Below are positions 25,989 through 35,645 of a stretch of 64,000 nucleotides of DNA, one piece after another (the stretch's first letter is position 1; every line of letters starts with the position of its first letter). Under the pieces are notes generated by a model. The model saw only the letters and a list, made by a program, of their open reading frames with translations, was not told the DNA's origin and did no database searches. Origin of the DNA: JAXLQL01 sp046331625 (GTDB lineage Bacteria; Acidobacteriota; Terriglobia; Bryobacterales; Bryobacteraceae); assembly GCA_046331625.1 (NCBI GenBank), contig JAXLQL010000008.1:1-64000 (forward strand). The letters run 5' to 3'. Position numbers and translations under genes: made by a program.

Positions 25989-27473
25989 TTATCGTCTGAT
26001 TTGAGGTAACACGATAGAGTTCGGAGGCAAGACCGCGATATCGGCGCGCACCAAACGGAAGATTTCGAAGATCGGTTCGCCCGTCGAATCGGGAATCACC
26101 GCCAGTACTTCCTTGCGAAGTCCATTCCCGCCACCCATGCGCTTGTTCTTGCCCTTCAGCGCTTCCCACTTCTCCGCGTGCCCCACCAGCGGCCAACCAC
26201 TCTCGGCCGCCTTCACCGGATCGAGATCGTAACTCAGCTTCATTTCGAGCGCTCCGCGTGAAAGCACCGCCAGCGGCTCATGGATACCCCAATCGTTGAT
26301 CCACACCTGCCCATAACCACGCGCCTCCAACTCGCGATGGACCCCGTAGATCGCATCGGACCACGGCGGATCCGCACCATGATGCGTGAGCAGCCAGTAG
26401 TAGCGTGCATTCACTCCCAGCGAACATAAGCACGCCAACGCAGCGATGCCCAGCGCGGCTCCGCGGCTGCGGCGATACAGCGCTCCCAGCGTTACCGCGA
26501 TCGCGCACAGAGGCCACGGCCACAGCAGCACAATGTGATGAGCTGACTCGCCGCCTCCAACGGTAAGCGCCATCGCGAGCCACGCCCCGAACGTCAGCAC
26601 AACAAAGAAGCGCGCTTCCGCGATCCAAATCGACGCAAGGACAGCCGCGGCGAAAAGCACCCCGTTCAGTCCGGAGCGCGGCAGCCATCCCGGCGCACCG
26701 CGATCCCGCACGAGATAGCTGTACAGCTTCTCCCCTCCGAGCGTTCGCGTGAACTCCTCCGCCTTGCTCGGAAAATTCGAAGCCGAGAAGTGCGCCGTCT
26801 GATCCGCGGTCTTTCCGCGAAACGCCACGTTGTATCGGATCAGCGGATACGCGCCAAGCGCGAACATCGCTACCGCCATGACGACCGCCGTGCGGCCAGG
26901 AAGCTTGCGCACGCACGCCACCCACGCCACCGCGAGGCCAGCCGCCGTCCACGCGAACACCGACTTGTCCCACATCGCCAATCCGAACAGCAGAAACCCG
27001 AGCGGCACTCGCCTCGCCGCGATCGCGCAAACGCCACCCACGGTGAGCAAATGCTGCACGGCAACCGGACCCCAATCGCAGCGCGTGGTCCAGACGAAGC
27101 TCGGATCCACAGCGAGCAGTGCGGCCGCGAACAGCGCCGCCACGCGACCCGCCATCCGCCGCATCAGCCACCATGTCAGGAACACGGTGGCCGCTCCGAA
27201 CACGAGCGACGGCGCGCGCATCGAAGCCGCCGACGCGGGCCAGATGCGGAACACCGCGCCGTGGATCCACGTCTCGAGCGACCCCAAATACGACATCTGC
27301 ATCAGCGGCACCTTACGGCCGAAGACGCTGGCGGAAAGCCCGGCCGTCTCTGGCATGTAGACGCTCGCCGCGAGCATTGACTCGTCCGCTTGCAGCCCAG
27401 GCTTCGAAATCCAGAGGCTTCCCAACGCGAAGAAGAGCAAACTCAACAGGAGCGCAACGGCCCGGTCTTTCAT
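25989..27473 (-). CDS. GT39-like membrane glycosyltransferase
   Basis: The protein has 494 residues from MKDRAVALLLSLLFF (27473); an in-frame start 7 codons upstream is possible. It has about 10 membrane helices. The first periplasmic loop contains the acidic pair expected of ArnT/PMT-type enzymes (PGLQADESMLAASVYM), and a C-terminal periplasmic domain follows (EARGYGQVWINDWGIHEP). The fold fits transfer of sugars from polyprenyl-phosphate carriers. It is first in the run with the two zinc-ribbon membrane genes. The divergent receptor gene starts within 50 bp, so promoters overlap. Confidence 0.75.
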   Translation of the reverse strand: MKDRAVALLLSLLFFALGSLWISKPGLQADESMLAASVYMPETAGLSASVFGRKVPLMQMSYLGSLETWIHGAVFRIWPASAASMRAPSLVFGAATVFLTWWLMRRMAGRVAALFAAALLAVDPSFVWTTRCDWGPVAVQHLLTVGGVCAIAARRVPLGFLLFGLAMWDKSVFAWTAAGLAVAWVACVRKLPGRTAVVMAVAMFALGAYPLIRYNVAFRGKTADQTAHFSASNFPSKAEEFTRTLGGEKLYSYLVRDRGAPGWLPRSGLNGVLFAAAVLASIWIAEARFFVVLTFGAWLAMALTVGGGESAHHIVLLWPWPLCAIAVTLGALYRRSRGAALGIAALACLCSLGVNARYYWLLTHHGADPPWSDAIYGVHRELEARGYGQVWINDWGIHEPLAVLSRGALEMKLSYDLDPVKAAESGWPLVGHAEKWEALKGKNKRMGGGNGLRKEVLAVIPDSTGEPIFEIFRLVRADIAVLPPNSIVLPQIRR

Positions 27474-27521
27474 GCCGATCCGTCTATTCTGCAACGTGTC
27501 AAGCCCGATTTACAATGGGAT

Positions 27522-30107
27522 TTGCGCAGTATCATCGCCGCCCTGTCGCTGGTGTGCCTTTCCGCCGCCGAGAAGCCCGCCCCAGAAAAGCCCGCACCGG
27601 AGAAACCCGCCGCGCCAGCTCCGCAAGCGCGCGGCCGCATGCAGGCAGGCGGAATGCGGAACGAGAACGTCGCCATCAACCCGATCGATAACAACGCGAT
27701 CAAGGAAGCCAACGTCCGGCTCGGCACCAACATCACCCCGATCACCGAAGCCAAGGTGGAGAGTAGCTACGTAGCGGCGCAGTTCGGCCGCCCTGCCGCC
27801 GGCGGACCCGTTCTCGGCGCGGCCGCTTCCAGGCCCGGCGCCTGGCACGCCGATCTGTTTGCCTCTCTGCAGAACAGCGTCTTCAATGCGCGTACCTTCT
27901 TTCAATCCGGTCCGGTGAAGCCGTCTCATAACGCAAGCTACGGCGGAAGAGCCACCGGTGCGCTGGGCAAGTCCACTTGGTTGACCTTCACGGGATCGCA
28001 ACGCAAAGTGCGCGGCATGGTGAATGGCAACGTGCTCGTTCCCCTCGCCAGTGAACGAACTCCGCGAGCCACCGATCCGGCCGCGCGTGCCTACGTTGCG
28101 CGATTGCTTGCCGCATATCCGGCGGAGTTGCCGAACCGGCTCGACTACGATCCGCGTGCCCTCAATACGAACTCGCCGCAGCGGATCGACGAGATCGATG
28201 GCACCGCGCGGCTTGACCACGACATGGGCCGCTGGGGCAAACTATCCGGATTTCACCAGATCACGCGGCAGTACATCGACGCCTTCCAACTGGTGGCCGG
28301 CCAGAATCCCGACAACTCCTTCCACACCCATCGCAGCCAACTCGCCTGGCGAATGGCCGCGGGGCCGCGTACGGACGTAGCGCTGGGATTCACGTTCACC
28401 AGAGCCAAGTCGGTGCTGACGCCCGAACCCAATGCCGTGCCGATGCGCACGCGGGTCGGATTCGCGATCGAAGAGTTGGGTCCGGATAGCGAGTTTCCGG
28501 TGGACCGTGCGTTGAGCGCGTTCCGCTACGGCGGCGTGGTCACCCACCGCACCGATGGCTCGCGGCACGAGCTCTCGTTCGGCGCCGATCTGACGCGCTA
28601 CCGGCACAACGGCATCGAGACCGCGAGTTCCCGCGGATACATGGCCTTCAGCGCCAACTTCGGGCGAAGCGCGATCGAGAATCTGCTGGTCGGGACGCCC
28701 TCCTATTACGAGATCACGATCGGCGACCTGTCGCGCGGATATCGCCGCTGGGCCGCGAACGCCTTTTTCGCCGACCGTTGGAAAGCCACTCCGCGGCTGC
28801 AAGTGTACTGGGGGCTGCGCTACAACCTGGTGACGGCGCCAACGGAGGTGCATGGCTACGAGCGCGACCTTTACGCATGCGACTGCAACAACTTCGCACC
28901 GCGGCTTTCGCTGGCCTGGCAGATGGGCGGTGGCTGGGTAATGCGGCCATCTTACTCGGTTTCGTTCGCCGAGATTCCGGCCGTGACCTATCAACAGGTG
29001 CGCTTCAACCAACCGCATGTGAAGTTCGTGCAGGTGCAGAATCCCGACCTGCTGCACCCTCTTCGCGACATTGATCTGAACGCGCCGAACCTGCGTGTCT
29101 CGCCCACCTATCTCGCGCATAACCTCGTCTCGCCGTACGAGCATGTAGCGACCCTGACGCTCGAACACAAACTGGCAGCGGGCTCCATGCTCCGCTTCGG
29201 CTACATCGGCAATCGAAGCCTGAAGAACATGAACAGCTACATCATGAACCGCGCGGTTCCTGTGCCGGGCATTCCGTGGACCCTCGACACCGTGGACCAG
29301 CGGCGGCCAGACCCGGCGTTCTACGAGATTCGTTGGGTGGTGAATGGCGGCATCGGGACCTTCAACGCGGGCCAGGCGAGTTTCGACTTGCCCTCGTGGC
29401 GCGGTATGCGGGCCACGGCTACATACACGTTCAGCAAAGCGATCGACAATGGCACAGACTTCACCAGCACCGCCGCCAATCGCGACTTGAGCCGCTCGCG
29501 CGCGCAGTCGCAGTACGAGTCCCTGCTTGACCGCAAGGGCCTCAGCAACTTCGACACAACCCATTCGCTGCTGTTCAACTACTCCTACGACGTACCGGCG
29601 CTGGCGCGTACAGGATTTGCAGGCGCGCTGTTCCGCAACTGGCAGATCGCCGGTGTCGCGCTGGCCAAGAGCGGAACTCCCCTCACGCTCTACATCGGAT
29701 CCGACGCGCCGGGATTCGGGAACGTGGATGGCGGTCCGAGTGACCGGCCGAACATCGTGGATCCGTCGATCCTGGGCAAGACCATTTCGCATCCGGACGT
29801 GGCGCCGGGCATTCTGAGCCGCGACAAGTTCGCCTACATCCAGGCCGGGCAGTTACGCGGATCGTTGGGGCGTAACACGTTCCGCAAAGCGCGCATCGCC
29901 AACTGGAACGCGGCGGCAACCAAGCAGTGGCACCTGGTGCCGCGGCACGAATGGATGGCGCAGTTCCGCGCGGAGGTGTACAACCTGACGAACACGCCGC
30001 AGTTCGACGAACCACAGCGGAACTACAGCGCACCGGCGTTCGGCAAGATCACGAATGCGTTGAATGACGGAAGGGTGTTCCAGTTAGGACTGCGGTTCAC
30101 ATTGTAG
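27522..30107 (+). CDS. TonB-dependent receptor-type outer-membrane protein
   Basis: The product is about 861 residues. I chose TTG 27522 because it starts a signal peptide (RSIIAALSLVCLSAAE) and lies outside the divergent gene; the frame is open further upstream to 27390. TACAAT lies 6 bases before this start, hinting at a very short leader. The long beta-barrel is recognisable from FADRWKATPRLQVYWGLRYN, FQITRQ-like strands and the C-terminal LGLRFTL ending in an aromatic-type barrel strand. The Ala/Pro-rich N-terminus lacks the carboxypeptidase-regulatory domain seen in the receptor at 39200. Uptake of a polymer or siderophore is inferred only. Confidence 0.8.
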   Translation: MRSIIAALSLVCLSAAEKPAPEKPAPEKPAAPAPQARGRMQAGGMRNENVAINPIDNNAIKEANVRLGTNITPITEAKVESSYVAAQFGRPAAGGPVLGAAASRPGAWHADLFASLQNSVFNARTFFQSGPVKPSHNASYGGRATGALGKSTWLTFTGSQRKVRGMVNGNVLVPLASERTPRATDPAARAYVARLLAAYPAELPNRLDYDPRALNTNSPQRIDEIDGTARLDHDMGRWGKLSGFHQITRQYIDAFQLVAGQNPDNSFHTHRSQLAWRMAAGPRTDVALGFTFTRAKSVLTPEPNAVPMRTRVGFAIEELGPDSEFPVDRALSAFRYGGVVTHRTDGSRHELSFGADLTRYRHNGIETASSRGYMAFSANFGRSAIENLLVGTPSYYEITIGDLSRGYRRWAANAFFADRWKATPRLQVYWGLRYNLVTAPTEVHGYERDLYACDCNNFAPRLSLAWQMGGGWVMRPSYSVSFAEIPAVTYQQVRFNQPHVKFVQVQNPDLLHPLRDIDLNAPNLRVSPTYLAHNLVSPYEHVATLTLEHKLAAGSMLRFGYIGNRSLKNMNSYIMNRAVPVPGIPWTLDTVDQRRPDPAFYEIRWVVNGGIGTFNAGQASFDLPSWRGMRATATYTFSKAIDNGTDFTSTAANRDLSRSRAQSQYESLLDRKGLSNFDTTHSLLFNYSYDVPALARTGFAGALFRNWQIAGVALAKSGTPLTLYIGSDAPGFGNVDGGPSDRPNIVDPSILGKTISHPDVAPGILSRDKFAYIQAGQLRGSLGRNTFRKARIANWNAAATKQWHLVPRHEWMAQFRAEVYNLTNTPQFDEPQRNYSAPAFGKITNALNDGRVFQLGLRFTL

Positions 30108-30279
30108 GCAAGCGCTCGCGGAGCACGTCCGCGGAACACGGACCTGCGAGCAAGCCGAACTCGTCGATCCGATCTACTTGACGACGCAACTCTTGGCGCG
30201 CTTTCCTCCTCGCGCACGCTCCGCTCATGCCTATTGTTGTGCCACTCCCTCTCGGCATGAGGCAACCCGCTACCCTCCG

Positions 30280-30318
30280 GCCGCCCGGGACTTCAGTCCT
30301 GGACTTTCGCCCCGCCCC
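30280..30318. repeat. Decayed palindromic repeat (GGGACTTCAGTCC type)
   Basis: CCCGGGACTTCAGTCCTGG is a slightly altered copy of the GCGGGACTTCAGTCCCGC hairpin that is abundant at 42701-42843 and 45897-46364. It lies in the gap between two plus-strand genes. Confidence 0.5.
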
Positions 30319-30385
30319 CAATCCCATCACGCAACCGGCCGACCTATTCCGGCTGCCCGCACCACAAAGTTAGAATACGAATACC

Positions 30386-32296
30386 GTGCAGCGTCCGCCG
30401 GAGGCATCCACTTCACAACTTCGTATCGCCATCATCGGATGCGGCTGGGCAACGCGTAACCTCCATCTGCCCGCCTTCGGCCGAACGGCCGCCTTTCGCG
30501 TAGTGGCCGCCGCCGACCCGAGCCCACGCCTCCGCTCCCTCCCCGGCCTCTCAGCCTCCGCCACCTTCGCCGCCTGGCCCGACATGCTCCGCGAAACCGA
30601 GTGCGACGCGGTCCTCATTGCTTCTCCTCCCGCCGGACACGCCGCAGCCGCCATCGCATCGCTCGAGGCCGGCCACCACGTCCTCGTCGAAAAGCCCGTT
30701 GCGGTGAACCTCGATGACGCGCGCCGCATGGCCGCCGCCGCAACCACTGCGCAGCGCGTGCTCGCCACCGGATTCAACCAGCGCTGCCATCCCGCTTTCA
30801 TCCGCCTGCGCCACCGCATCGCCTCGGGCGATCTCGGCGCTCTCGAAAGCATCCATGTCCGTTGGTCCACCGGCGCCGGACTCGGCGCGCGCCCCTGGAT
30901 CGGCGACCGCGCGCTCGGCGGCGGAGCTCTCTTCGACCTCGGCTCCCACATCGTGGACCTCTGGCGCTTCCTGACCAGCCAGGAAATCGCCGAGCTCCGC
31001 GCCGAGTCCCGCTCCCTCGTGATCGACGACGAGACCGCCGTGCTCGACGCGCGTTTGGAAGGTGGCGTCCGTTGCCGCGCCGAACTCTCGCTCGTCGATG
31101 ACGACGAATTCTCCGTGACGATCGCCGCCGCGAGCGGACACGAGACCATCCGCCCCTACGGCCGCGCCTTCGCTCGCGGATATGATGAGCAGTGGCGCAG
31201 CTTCGCCGCCGCCATTCGTGGCCAAGGCTCGCCGCGCGGCTCCATCGCCGACGGCATCCGCTCGCTCGAACTCATCTCCCGCGCCGCCGAGCCTCTGCCC
31301 GTCTGCAAGCGCGAAACCCCGCTCGCCTCTGCGTATCCGTTTTCCGCCATCTGCGCGACGCCTACCGGCTATCGCGACATTCGCGCCACAGTCACATGCC
31401 TCCGCCGGCAGACGATCGCGCCGGAAATCGAGCTGGTCCTCATCGGCCCGGACATCGCCTGCCTCGCCGCGCCGCCCGAAGAACTCGAAGGGTTCGCGCA
31501 CGTCGAGTTGGTCGCCATCGGCGCTGCCGCCGAGTCTAAAGCCCATGCCAACGCAGCCGGGGTCCGCCATGCTCGCGGCCGCATCGTCGCCCTCACAGAG
31601 GACCATTGCTTTCCCGATCCCGATTGGGCCGCCGCGCTCCTTCACGCCCACGCCGCCGATTGCTCCGTGGTCGGCCCCGCCGTCCGCAACGGAAATCCCG
31701 GCACCGCAATCAGCCAAGCCGACTTCCTCATCGGCTACGGTCCGTGGATGGAGCCCGCAGCCGCCGGAGAAAGGCCCTTCTTACCCGGCCATAATTCCAG
31801 TTACAAACGCGAAGAGTTACTCGCGCTCGGTGGCCGCCTCGACCGCCTCTTCGAATCGGAGACCGTGCTCCACATGGATTGGTCCGCGCAAGGCCGCTCC
31901 CTGCTCCTCGAGCCCGCCGCTCGCGTCAGGCACATCAACTTCTCGCTCTGGCGGACCTGGATTCCCGTGCAGGTCCTCGCCGGCCGCGTCTTTGCCGGCG
32001 CGCGAGCAGCAGCATGGCCGCGCTGGAAGCGTTGGTTCTACGCGGCGGCCAGCCCGCTGATTCCCGCGGTCCGGTTGTGGCGCAGCGTACGCACTTGCCT
32101 GGGCGAAGGCCGGCCGCGCCGCGCACTCCTTCACGCAGGTCCAGCCCTCGTCATCGGACTCGTGCTCGACGGCTTCGGCCAATTCCTCGGCTATCTTTTC
32201 GGACAGGGCGACTCCGCCAACCGCCTCGCGCCCTTCGAGTACAACCGCGTCAATCACGTGCGTCCAGAGGAGCGAGGCCTTTGGACTTCACCGTAA
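30386..32296 (+). CDS. Fusion of Gfo/Idh/MocA oxidoreductase and glycosyltransferase
   Basis: The protein has 636 residues in one uninterrupted frame from GTG 30386. Residues 10-315 form a Gfo/Idh/MocA dehydrogenase: RIAIIGCGWATRNLHLPAFG (NAD binding) and VLVEKPVAVNLDDARRM (catalytic Lys region), then GGGALFDLGSHIVDLWRFL. Residues 330-560 are a GT-A glycosyltransferase: AICATPTGYRDI, IVALTEDHCFPDPDWAAALL (a DxD-like acidic site) and FLPGHNSSYKREELLALGG. The C-terminus has a basic hydrophobic region (WPRWKRWFYAAASPLIPAVR). The enzyme may both oxidise a nucleotide sugar and transfer a sugar. The next gene, also a GT2, overlaps it by 16 bp. Confidence 0.85.
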   Translation: MQRPPEASTSQLRIAIIGCGWATRNLHLPAFGRTAAFRVVAAADPSPRLRSLPGLSASATFAAWPDMLRETECDAVLIASPPAGHAAAAIASLEAGHHVLVEKPVAVNLDDARRMAAAATTAQRVLATGFNQRCHPAFIRLRHRIASGDLGALESIHVRWSTGAGLGARPWIGDRALGGGALFDLGSHIVDLWRFLTSQEIAELRAESRSLVIDDETAVLDARLEGGVRCRAELSLVDDDEFSVTIAAASGHETIRPYGRAFARGYDEQWRSFAAAIRGQGSPRGSIADGIRSLELISRAAEPLPVCKRETPLASAYPFSAICATPTGYRDIRATVTCLRRQTIAPEIELVLIGPDIACLAAPPEELEGFAHVELVAIGAAAESKAHANAAGVRHARGRIVALTEDHCFPDPDWAAALLHAHAADCSVVGPAVRNGNPGTAISQADFLIGYGPWMEPAAAGERPFLPGHNSSYKREELLALGGRLDRLFESETVLHMDWSAQGRSLLLEPAARVRHINFSLWRTWIPVQVLAGRVFAGARAAAWPRWKRWFYAAASPLIPAVRLWRSVRTCLGEGRPRRALLHAGPALVIGLVLDGFGQFLGYLFGQGDSANRLAPFEYNRVNHVRPEERGLWTSP

Positions 32297-33174
32297 TCGT
32301 CCCCACCTTCAACCGGCCCTCCGAACTCGCCGGTTGCCTCGAGTCGCTCCTCGCCCTGCGCGACCCCGGCGGCGGATTCGAAGTCATCGTGGTCGACGAC
32401 GCCGGAGATGCCACGCTCGAGCCCGTGGTGCAACAGGCGGCGGCCCGCGCCTCGGCGCCGGTCCGGTTGCTACGCTTGCCTCGCAATCAAGGTCCGGGCC
32501 CCGCGCGCAATGCCGGCGCGGAACTTGCCGAAGGGCGCTGGCTCGCCCTCACCGACGATGATTGCCGCCCGCGCCCCGATTGGCTCGCCGAACTCCGGCC
32601 CGCGTTGGCTGCTCCCGACGCGCCACTCGCCGGCGGCCGCACCGTGAATCAACTGAAGGCGAACCCGTACGCCGAAGCCACGCAATTGATCGTGGACGCG
32701 GCATACGCGTTCTTCAATCCGGATCCGGAGAACGGCCGCTTTCTCGCGAGTAACAACCTCGCCGTCGAGCGCGAGCGCTTCCGAGCCTTGGGCGGCTTCG
32801 ACCCTGCATTTCGCATCGCCAGTGAGGACCGCGATCTCTGCGATCGCTGGCGCTGGCGCGGCGGCCGCATTGCTTATGCGCCAAACGCGATCGTCGAGCA
32901 CCGCCATGATCTCGACCTCTCGGGCTTCCTCCGGCAACACTACGCGTACGGCCGGGGCGCCGCGCAATATCATTGCACTCGGCGGGTCCGCGGTTCCGGA
33001 CGCATGTGGGACGATCTCTCGTTTCGCTGGCGCTGGCGCGATTTGATTGTGCGGCCTGCGCTGGCCACGCCTTGGCCCGCGCGGATGCTGGCGCTCATGG
33101 CCTGCTGGCAACTCGCCAACACCGCCGGGTTCGCGAGAGGCGCACTTACTTTGCCGGGTAGGGCGGCCTTTTAG
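32281..33174 (+). CDS. GT2 family glycosyltransferase
   Basis: The protein has 297 residues from TTG 32281, chosen because AGAGGAG lies 8 bases upstream and the protein then begins directly with the GT-A core (DFTVIVPTFNRPSELAGCLE). The nucleotide-binding and metal sites are visible: VIVVDDAGDATLEP, GPGPARNAGAELAEGRWLAL and the TDDDCRPRPDWLAEL acidic cluster. FDPAFRIASEDRDLCDRWRW holds the ED acceptor-site motif. It overlaps the fusion gene upstream and is probably translated with it, acting on the same glycan. Confidence 0.85.
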   Translation: MDFTVIVPTFNRPSELAGCLESLLALRDPGGGFEVIVVDDAGDATLEPVVQQAAARASAPVRLLRLPRNQGPGPARNAGAELAEGRWLALTDDDCRPRPDWLAELRPALAAPDAPLAGGRTVNQLKANPYAEATQLIVDAAYAFFNPDPENGRFLASNNLAVERERFRALGGFDPAFRIASEDRDLCDRWRWRGGRIAYAPNAIVEHRHDLDLSGFLRQHYAYGRGAAQYHCTRRVRGSGRMWDDLSFRWRWRDLIVRPALATPWPARMLALMACWQLANTAGFARGALTLPGRAAF

Positions 33175-33201
33175 CTTTGCAGCCCGCGCGTTCCTACTCC
33201 C

Positions 33202-33823
33202 TCACCGCCGAACCCGCATTCTGCCCGCACGCCTGCACCGAAATACGCACATTCTGCGATCCAAGGATACGATATCCACTTGCGTAAGTCCGCAAACTCC
33301 CTCTGGGCTCCACCCGAAGACAACGTAGCGGCCCGGGCGCACATGCGCGAAGAATGCCCGAGTTCCGGAGATCTTCGCGGACCGGCCGAATCCGTCGATT
33401 CGCTCGAACATCGGCATCAGGAAAAGGCGCTCAGACTGCGGACCGTTCGCCGGCGAAGTGGCCAAATGGAAAGCCACGGGATTCTCCTAGACCTCGTCTT
33501 CTTCCCGAAGCATCAACCGCATGCCGATAATCAGCGAACCAGGTTCATCCTGGACCGTGAGCTCCCGCCGCATACGCGCAAAGTTGACCGAGTCCAAATC
33601 CCAGACGGCTCCAAGTTCACACGGATTCTCCCATCCTTTGCCCCGCGAGGCACTCCCGGAAGAAGCGTGCAGCGCAACGGGACGCATCCGTCGCGTAAGG
33701 CGTCTTGTGAACGGGGATTGGCATCTGCGACAGCAGGCCGTTGACGCCCAGGAGCAGCGCGCAAGCAGCCGGAAAGCGGCGGAAAAATAGGTCGAGTGCC
33801 ATATGTTTGCCCGAATTCATCAT
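33202..33823 (-). pseudogene. Decayed secreted protein gene
   Basis: The start looks genuine (MMNSGKHMALDLFFRRF, then PAACALLLGVNGLLSQ, a signal-like stretch), but after about 60 residues the frame ends. A second frame continues with plausible sequence (VWDLDSVNFARMRRELTVQD, IIGMRLMLREEDEV) and is cut by an in-frame TAG at 33487. The same frame then resumes (MFERIDGFGRSAKISGTRAF, VRPGRYVVFGWSPEGVC), resembling the end of a carboxypeptidase-regulatory-like or Ig-like domain. One frameshift plus one stop codon suggest a dead gene. The IS1380 element lies only 31 bp upstream of the start. Confidence 0.4.
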
Positions 33824-33850
33824 AGTCGAACCCTCATGATCAACTCCCCG

Positions 33851-33854
33851 CTAG
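33851..33854. repeat. Target site duplication CTAG (left)
   Basis: CTAG directly precedes the left terminal repeat and also follows the right one at 35494-35497. Four-base duplications are usual for the IS1380 family. Confidence 0.8.
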
Positions 33855-35493
33855 CCTGCAATTCTCACCGGGGATTGATGGAGTGCCGGATGAACGACTG
33901 GCGAAGTGTACTTTGTGATGCAAAGAACAAGTAGACATAAGGTGGCGGCGAGTAGACACACGACCGCCTGATTGTTCCGAGTTCATCCGTTGAAGTTGTC
34001 AAAGATCGGTGGCCGCAGGGTGCGGCCGCAGGGTCACTGTCGAAGGTGCTGGAGTACTTGCGCAAACAGAGTTTGCGAAGGATAACTGGTGGCCATGCGG
34101 ACCCAAACCTTGCGCACGGTAACCCGGACCAGCGCGCCGATTTTCAACAGCTTCAAACGGATGGTACCCACTTGGGCAGTGGCCAGCGGCGTGGCTCGCA
34201 GGCCCAACCGTCGCAGGCCGTTGATCAGCGTGTAGGCGATCACGGAGAAGTAGATGCGTAACTGATTGGCCCGCATGGTAGAAGAACTCACCCGGTCGGC
34301 GAACAACACGAATTGCTCTTTGATGCGGTTCTCCATGTCCCCGCGGGCGCAGTAGGTGTCTTCGTAGAGGGCTCGCTTTTCCCAGGTTTCTCCGGCCAAC
34401 GACGTCACGATGAAACGCGGGTTGGACTTGCCGTCGATGTGCTCGGCTTTGGCCACCACGCGCCGCTTGCGGTTCCACGTGCCGCTCACCGTTTCATGGT
34501 CGAACTCGACAAACACACGAGCCGGTTGTTGCGTGGTTTCCCATTGCTGCTTTGCCTCCTCCAACGCCTCGGAGACCAGCGCTTCCAAGCGCTTGTTCCT
34601 TGCCAAGCCCAAAACGTAGTCCACGCGGTTGTCTTCGCACCAGGTCATCAGTTCATCCACACAAAAGCCCGAGTCGCCGCGCAGGATGATTCGTACCGCC
34701 GGCCAGCGCTCGCGGATCTGTTGCACCACACGCGCTACTTCCTTTTGAGCGCCCACGGCAGGCCCGATACTGCTGGGTCTGAGCCGTGCGCGCAGTACGT
34801 GATCCCCACAAAAAATGAACAGTGGCAAGTAACAGTAATGACCGTAGTAGCCGTGAAAGAATCGGCCCTCTTGTTTGCCGTGCAGGGCCATGTCGGTGGT
34901 GTCGATGTCCACGATGATCTCCGACGGCGGCGATGTGTGCGCTTCCAGGAAGACGCTCACCAACAGATCGTCCACGCTGTCCCGCCAGAAGTTGATCTTT
35001 TTGTAACGGTCGGGCATTCCGCTGCCCAACTCCATCCGGTTCAAGGTGCTCTTGCCCGCCAGCGGTTCTGAGCCTGGCTCGGCCTTGCCTGCCATCACTT
35101 GTAACAACGGGTCCTGCCGCAATTGCTCGTGATCGTTCAGATCTTCATAGCCCAGCGCCAACGCATAGACGCGCTGCCTCACCATCTGTTCCACACTGTG
35201 CTCGATCTGTTGGGGATCCCGTCCATCTACGAAGCACTGGCTGAACCGCGCCAGCAGGTTCAGCTTCGCGTCGGTCTCCCGCAACAGCAGACCGCCGCCA
35301 TCGGAACTGATGGTGCCGCCGGTGAACTCGGCGACTACTTGGCGCGAACCGCTTCCGCCCCCAAACTCGAACCGATCTTCGCTACACTCTGTAATGACCA
35401 AGGCCGTTTCCTTTCTCGCCGCAACATCTTTTGATTGAAATGTTTAGGCGCGGGCAAGCGGCCTTTGGTTATGACCCCCGTGAGATTTTCAGG
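33855..35493 (-). mobile_element. IS1380-family insertion sequence, complete (1639 bp)
   Basis: Imperfect terminal inverted repeats bound the element: CCTGCAATTCTCACCGGGG (33855-33873) on the left and, read on the minus strand, CCTGAAAATCTCACGGGGG (35475-35493) on the right, 16 of 19 positions alike. Both ends begin with CCTG and are flanked by CTAG. The single transposase gene fills most of the element. The intact frame, the matched ends and the target duplication suggest a fairly recent insertion, between a decayed gene and a hypothetical gene. Confidence 0.85.
34034..35401 (-). CDS. IS1380 family transposase
   Basis: The protein has 455 residues, the normal length of the family. DDE-type motifs are seen: IIVDIDTTDMALHGKQEGRF (first Asp near residue 165), ILRGDSGFCVDELMTWCE (second Asp near 245) and the C-terminal YCARGDMENRIKEQF with its catalytic Glu. 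The N-terminus carries FTGGTISSDGGGLLLRETD, common in IS1380/IS4-group enzymes. No frameshift is present, so the enzyme may be active. Confidence 0.93.
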   Translation of the reverse strand: MVITECSEDRFEFGGGSGSRQVVAEFTGGTISSDGGGLLLRETDAKLNLLARFSQCFVDGRDPQQIEHSVEQMVRQRVYALALGYEDLNDHEQLRQDPLLQVMAGKAEPGSEPLAGKSTLNRMELGSGMPDRYKKINFWRDSVDDLLVSVFLEAHTSPPSEIIVDIDTTDMALHGKQEGRFFHGYYGHYCYLPLFIFCGDHVLRARLRPSSIGPAVGAQKEVARVVQQIRERWPAVRIILRGDSGFCVDELMTWCEDNRVDYVLGLARNKRLEALVSEALEEAKQQWETTQQPARVFVEFDHETVSGTWNRKRRVVAKAEHIDGKSNPRFIVTSLAGETWEKRALYEDTYCARGDMENRIKEQFVLFADRVSSSTMRANQLRIYFSVIAYTLINGLRRLGLRATPLATAQVGTIRLKLLKIGALVRVTVRKVWVRMATSYPSQTLFAQVLQHLRQ

Positions 35494-35497
35494 CTAG
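35494..35497. repeat. Target site duplication CTAG (right)
   Basis: CTAG directly follows the right terminal repeat and matches the copy at 33851-33854. Confidence 0.8.
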
Positions 35498-35645
35498 CAT
35501 CTGAACATCGGTCCGCCTGCCGCTATGCGCAAATTGCGTACATTGTGCCGGGAGCGCCCATTCTGGCGACTACGCGGCTCGGACCGGGCTGCCGCGAAAG
35601 CGGGTGTCGGCGCTACCTTCACTCACGAATCGTCCGCGTTGTGGC

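Noticed and set aside
28242..29792. 516-codon open frame antisense to the TonB-type receptor
   Set aside because: The opposite strand encodes a clear outer-membrane barrel, and the antisense product is Arg/Val/Gly rich without domains. Long antisense frames are usual at this GC content.
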